A stretch of DNA of 64,000 nucleotides from Brevipalpus yothersi (Eukaryota > Arthropoda > Arachnida > Trombidiformes > Tenuipalpidae), in assembly GCA_003956705.1 (NCBI GenBank), contig QZCP01000111.1:43856-107855 (forward strand), in the 5' to 3' direction. Made by a program: the position numbers and the translations under genes. Below are positions 59,067-64,000 of this stretch, piece by piece; position 1 is the stretch's first letter, and each line of letters begins with the position of its first letter. The notes under the pieces are model-generated. The model saw nothing but the letters and a program-made list of their open reading frames with translations, searched no databases and was not told the DNA's origin.

Positions 59067-59803
59067 GATTCTCGAATGTCCATAATTGATATCTTTTCGA
59101 GGTAATCATCAGGACAAGAATCTGGATGAAATTATGCCTTAAATTCTCTATTTATGATCAGATGAGACGCATCTCATCAACGATCTTCACTCAACGAACT
59201 CATCCGATTGATTGATTGATCATTAGGACACGGTCTTAGAGTTTTATCAACGAAACTGATCATTATCGTAAGTTTGAATCGTTTCAAATTCGATAAGCTC
59301 GTATAGATCAAAATTCTGCCGCATCAAAGATGAAATACATAGTCAAGAAGGAGATGGAAAATCTCCTTTACAATGACAAGTTGAATGATGTAATTTTTTA
59401 TTCTATTGTAAACTAGAAATTGTGAATATATTCTGGTCCCAACATCATGTGTTGAGACTAAAAAGTAATTTGATGAATAATTAAAACATCAAAGAATCAC
59501 AACTATGAGATGCATTATAGTGCTGATTCGATTGTTTCTCATTTCAGAAGCTTTTCCATCATCTTCGTTCTCTTCGTCATGGTCTCTTTTATTGTAAACT
59601 AGACATTGTAAATATATATACTGTCTTTCTTAAATTCTTAACAAAATTCCCTGTAAAAATCCTATAATAAAAGAAGATACGTTTGCAAAATGCAATCTAA
59701 GTATGATGAATCTCGAAGTTTTATACGCACAATATCTCAACAGTATTATTCTGTGGGCTCACAAAACTTTTAAACCCTGTGATCAGGGTACTTGTTGAAT
59801 TCC
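59067..59803. repeat. Dispersed repeat, copy B
   Basis: About 737 bp, alignable with copy A (54174-54530) at both ends and carrying an extra central ~390 bp. The extra part includes two short direct repeats of TATTGTAAACTAGA (near 59403 and 59588), about 185 bp apart. Confidence 0.8.
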
Positions 59804-60251
59804 TATTCACCGGAACTTGAGTAGGAAATGATTAGCATTCTCTAAATACAAGATCATGGAAAATTATCGGAGAGGAATGAAATTATCAAAGGTTAATCTA
59901 GGTTTTGATATTCTAAGCCCTTCATCACAATCTTCGGGAAACGTGAAATTTTCCCCGTTTAACTGTTAATTTGCGTAATCTGGATCAAAATTATTTTAAA
60001 GATCGAGTAGGAAAAGTTGATCAGATCATGGCTCCAAAAAACTATCCTAATTGATATTTAAATGCGTGTGTAAATAGAAGATTTCACTGACTTCCTGATC
60101 ATCACTCTTGTCCACCCACCTGGGAAAGGTATCACTTTTAATTAATTCGTTGAACAAGCGATGAAGATGAGAATCAAAGTGACAAAGATCAAGAAGACAG
60201 GGCTTGACGATGCGATGAAGTCAATAAACCAAATAAATAACATACTGATGA

Positions 60252-60254
<3 letters not shown>

Positions 60255-60289
<35 letters not shown>
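60255..60289. repeat. (GA)n microsatellite
   Basis: A pure GA array of about 35 bp. Its inverted partner lies 137 bp to the right. Confidence 0.96.
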
Positions 60290-60293
<4 letters not shown>

Positions 60294-60423
60294 ATTTTTA
60301 CTGATCTCTTCTTCTTGATTTTCGTCATCTTCTAATTCCTTGCCCAGTCGTGGGCCAGGCTGATGATGATACCTGATGAATAGCATAAATCAAATGCCCC
60401 AAAATAAGATTGTGATCTGCATG

Positions 60424-60426
<3 letters not shown>

Positions 60427-60478
<52 letters not shown>
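60427..60478. repeat. (TC)n microsatellite
   Basis: A pure TC array of about 52 bp, in inverted orientation to the GA array at 60255-60289. Confidence 0.97.
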
Positions 60479-60481
<3 letters not shown>

Positions 60482-61804
60482 GCAAATTTTAGCTGTGCAT
60501 TCATCAAGTTCCGCTTATGATCAATTTTTCTGACCTCTCAAAGCTCATCAAGTGTCTAATGAAGTGCTGACCACTTACGAGTGATGGTGATCTTTTGATC
60601 GATTGTGTTTTTGAAAGGAAAAAAATTGTATCCATAACAAAGAGTCTGATAAATCGTTTCTCTTTTATATCAAAAATAATATGATGATGATCGGTATCAG
60701 TATTAAGATGATCGATAAAGAGCGATGACCTGGTATCAATTTCAATATCAGTTGAGAAAAAATTTTCATCCAAATGATTTAACTGATAGTTGAAAGTACG
60801 AAAAAATTTGAAAGTGAAATTTTCGGTTCCACACACACACACACATACACACTGTGGATTGATATTTCTTTTTCACCTCATATTAATGGACGCACATTAA
60901 TGTATGAAAACTTTTTCTCGATCAGATATCAGTATGGTCAATGGAACCGGGAGTTGGCCTGAGATATACAAACTTTTTTTCACTATCAGAACTTGAGAGA
61001 GAGATACATTTTTGTTCAATAACATTCTCTCTACTCGAGCTTCTTTTCTTTCTCTTTCTTTTTCTCTTTCTCTCTCGCTCCTTAATCATACCTCTAAAGA
61101 ATGTATATCTGATTAAATCTTCTCTATCATATCATAATGACCGTTCCCAGATATTATTTACCACCTTGTGCCGTTATTCATGCGTGTATAGAGAGGAAGA
61201 GAGAGAGACGGTAACTACAATTCACCAATCACTCTGTGTTTAGGCCCGAAAAAATAATGCCATACTACATGGTAGTATCGGCATTCGGGATAAATAGCCG
61301 TTGTGTATGAAGTTTCATCATTGAAAGAGAGAGAGAGAGGAAAAATAATGTTTCCCAAGATGAGGTCATTGATTCGATATCAAAAACAAGTGGAATCTGA
61401 TCTCATCTATTTGGCAGGAATTTTCGGCCGGTAAAAAAGGTAGAAAACAAGAAGAAGGAAAGAAAAAGTGGCCATGATTAAGGTGAACGGAACTGTATGT
61501 GATAATGCTGATTGAAAGTGAAATCAAAAAGAATGGACTAGAAAATTTGTACAAAAAGAACATACAGGGAATCAAGGATGGAATGTGAATTTATTTTGCA
61601 GTCAAAATTTCTCTTTGCCCAAGTAATGAAGAATACAGAATCAAAAATGAAAGATGAAATAAAAGATGAAAGATCAGTGAGAGAAGAGAAAGAAAATGAG
61701 AGATGGAAAAAAAATTGAAACTGATTGTGTAAAGCTGAAGAGACTCATCACGAATTATTGTGGTGAAAATTTGAATTGGATGAAATTAACCGTTATATGT
61801 GTAC

Positions 61805-61807
<3 letters not shown>

Positions 61808-61862
<55 letters not shown>
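61808..61862. repeat. (TC)n microsatellite
   Basis: A pure TC array of about 55 bp. Confidence 0.97.
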
Positions 61863-61865
<3 letters not shown>

Positions 61866-62355
61866 AAGTGTTAGGCGGGAAAAAAGTGAAAAGCATTGCC
61901 CAAAAGTGGCTAAGTAAATAGAAAAGATTTGCAAAAGGAAAGCGATGAGGTGAAGAGTGAGAGAAAAAAATTGGATCTGAAAAAATTTTCTGAAATGAAA
62001 AACTTGTGATAATTTGAATCACGATACTGAAATCCGGAAGAAGAAGAATAATAATGATAATTTAAATAATCTGAATGGTCAATGAGATGAGAGAGTTAAA
62101 AAATAAGTGAAAGGATCGACGCGATGGGAGCGATAAAAGGAAATGTACTCGTACATGTATGTGTGTGTATTGAGAGTTTTAAATGCAATTGCTTCATCAC
62201 TCTCACGCTCTTGGATTGATACGATTTATATTCGCATCACTTTTGTGGCCAAATTTTTAGATCAATCTTGTGTGCCTCATGAAATTTATGCAACCATCTC
62301 AGGCCACTCATTCATCACCTCACCAAACTGGACCCCAAAATCATTTCTCAACATT

Positions 62356-62356
<1 letters not shown>

Positions 62357-62394
<38 letters not shown>
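62357..62394. repeat. (GA)n microsatellite
   Basis: A pure GA array of about 38 bp. Confidence 0.96.
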
Positions 62395-62397
<3 letters not shown>

Positions 62398-63847
62398 TGA
62401 TAGAGGTATCGATCACTCACGCTTTCAAGGAAAAAAACAAATGAATATATACATGTATCTCATATTGAATCTTTCATGATAGGGACAAATAGACGAATAA
62501 GAATACCAGTCCGGTCAATCAATAATAGCCGAAAACGCTTTGTATGATCAAGAGTGGTGCGAAAAATTTCAAGAGTCCAAGCATGGAGTTCATGTGAACG
62601 ATGAACTTATTCACAATCGGGAGAAGAGAGAGAGGAAGAGAGAGAAGCCCGCTTGGAAGCGGCCAATTTCGTGGGCTTCATACTTCTTTATGTACAATAC
62701 ATATTTCCGGATCCTTTCATCAGAATTGTTACTGGAGAGATAAATCTGTGATCTGTTTGCTTTCTGTGTAGTGTGGAAGAGAGAGAGAGGGACTGTGTAT
62801 GTATAAGTTTGCTATGAATGCGGTGAGAATGAATGAATGAATGAATGGCTCGCATGAAAGACTCAAATTCAAATTAGCTCATCATGATGAAACAAAAGCT
62901 CTTCCCGCTCGAAAAACAGACTGCGAACGGAATTCAAGTCTCTCTCTCTCTCTCTCTTTCAAGAAGCATCACACCACAATCGTTCCGGACTCTTTATTGC
63001 GCTTCGTCAAGCACAAACCGATATCGTATCGTGAAGAAGCCGATGGAATGCAATTGAATGCCTGAATATATATATGGACCTCTAAAATGGTAAAAGAAGA
63101 AGAGAGTGAGAGGAATGAAGTTCCTCCATCTATCCTCACATGACAATGGACAAGATGTATACCGAAAAATCGGATCTATGATGATTTTATGCTCAAGTGA
63201 TTTAAGCCTCTGAAATGATTCATGTGCTTCATGATAAAATCTGGGGAAACAAAATGGTATCTTGTGTGTGATGTCGAATTTTTTTCTCTCCTTTTCTCAT
63301 TCCCACTGATTTACCTCAAAAGTGTGACCAGTTTTCAGGGTCAAAAAAGCTTAGTATACACACATATATATGGTCGGTATACAATAGAATAGCTTCTTGG
63401 GATCATTATCATCATCACTTTTCTAGGGTGGAAAACTCCTCTTGATTCTTCTCCTTTCCCCAAGAATTAGCCAGAAAGCCGCTGGAAAATGATTGTGCTC
63501 AGGCCATTTTGTTCGCATTCATGGCCATCACCTTTGGAAATGATAACAAGTGATTCCTTTCGCATGGAGAAGAGAGAGTATATCATCAACATGCATTCAC
63601 AGGCATAAGTCATGATCATCGTCAAGCATGATGGTGGAAAAAAGTGATCCATCCAATTGATAGAGAAAGCCTATTGGAATAGGACGGAACTGAATGTCTA
63701 TCATTATATATGAGCTGAAGAACACCTTTTATGGTACCTTTTTCTCTCTCCAATGGGCAAGCCTTTCCGTCCAGCAAATTTTCTTGGGGCTATTTTGATC
63801 TAATCATCATTTCTTCAATATATTTTTTTTTGATCGAAAGTTCCGAT

Positions 63848-63852
<5 letters not shown>

Positions 63853-63899
<47 letters not shown>
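63853..63899. repeat. (GA)n microsatellite
   Basis: A pure GA array of about 47 bp. Confidence 0.97.
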
Positions 63900-63901
<2 letters not shown>

Positions 63902-64000
63902 GCTCAACTTTTCGAGATTTCAGAATTTTCTCTATTCAATTGGCCAATTGGATTGTTACTATCCTATGAAAAAAGCTTCTGTACATGATACTCTCTCTCT

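Larger units (their letters stand above)
58990..64000. other. Cadherin 3' flank and terminal intergenic region
   Basis: Five kilobases without a supportable gene. It holds copy B of the dispersed repeat, candidate AATAAA at 59666-59671 for the cadherin transcript, an inverted GA/TC pair at 60255-60478, and GA/TC arrays at 61808-61862, 62357-62394 and 63853-63899. Short open frames here are mostly translations of these arrays. Confidence 0.5.

Overview
The window is eukaryotic nuclear DNA from an arthropod. It is AT-rich, with spliced genes, GT..AG introns and AATAAA signals, and dense (GA)n/(TC)n microsatellites. Orthologues of exocyst subunit 1, Caprin, LYRM1, Spire and a single-domain angiotensin-converting enzyme, plus long Ser/Asn/His-rich low-complexity coding tracts, fit an acariform (astigmatid-type) mite best. 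That species-level reading is an inference. No prokaryotic, viral, CRISPR, rRNA or tRNA feature was seen.

Layout. Positions 1-4309 are non-coding and microsatellite-rich. From 4310 to 11890 lies a compact cluster: EXOC1/Sec3 (minus), a ~450-bp divergent promoter interval, a six-exon Caprin gene (plus) and LYRM1 (plus). A small orphan secreted-protein gene (13985-14392, plus) converges on a large exon encoding the C-terminal half of Spire (14863-16739 or further, minus). From 16.7 to 42.4 kb the DNA is gene-poor. It contains one confidently assembled gene, a four-exon orphan secreted protein (21785-22555, plus), and a 241-base assembly gap inside a TC array. From 42.4 to 50.4 kb is a nine-exon ACE gene (minus). 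It is followed by a four-exon chymotrypsin-fold serine protease (52112-53333, minus) and a two-exon protocadherin-like receptor (55168-58989, plus). The last 5 kb are non-coding with microsatellites and a dispersed repeat.

The genes are independent metazoan loci, not an operon. Recurrent themes are vesicle tethering and actin (EXOC1, Spire), RNA granules (Caprin), and secreted or surface proteins (ACE, serine protease, cadherin, two orphans). Exon joins were made by hand. For Caprin, ACE, the protease and the 173-aa orphan, every junction keeps frame and the summed exon length is a multiple of three, which supports the models strongly.

The items most worth a second look are: an EXOC1 lacking its membrane-binding N-terminus; a Spire locus showing only its C-terminal half; an ACE with a His-rich, five-Arg-terminated pro-segment; a serine protease with an unusual S1 pocket; the two orphan secreted proteins, one internally duplicated; a perfect head-to-head GA/TC palindrome in an ACE intron; a CTCF-like hairpin upstream of the cadherin; and a diverged direct repeat flanking the cadherin gene.
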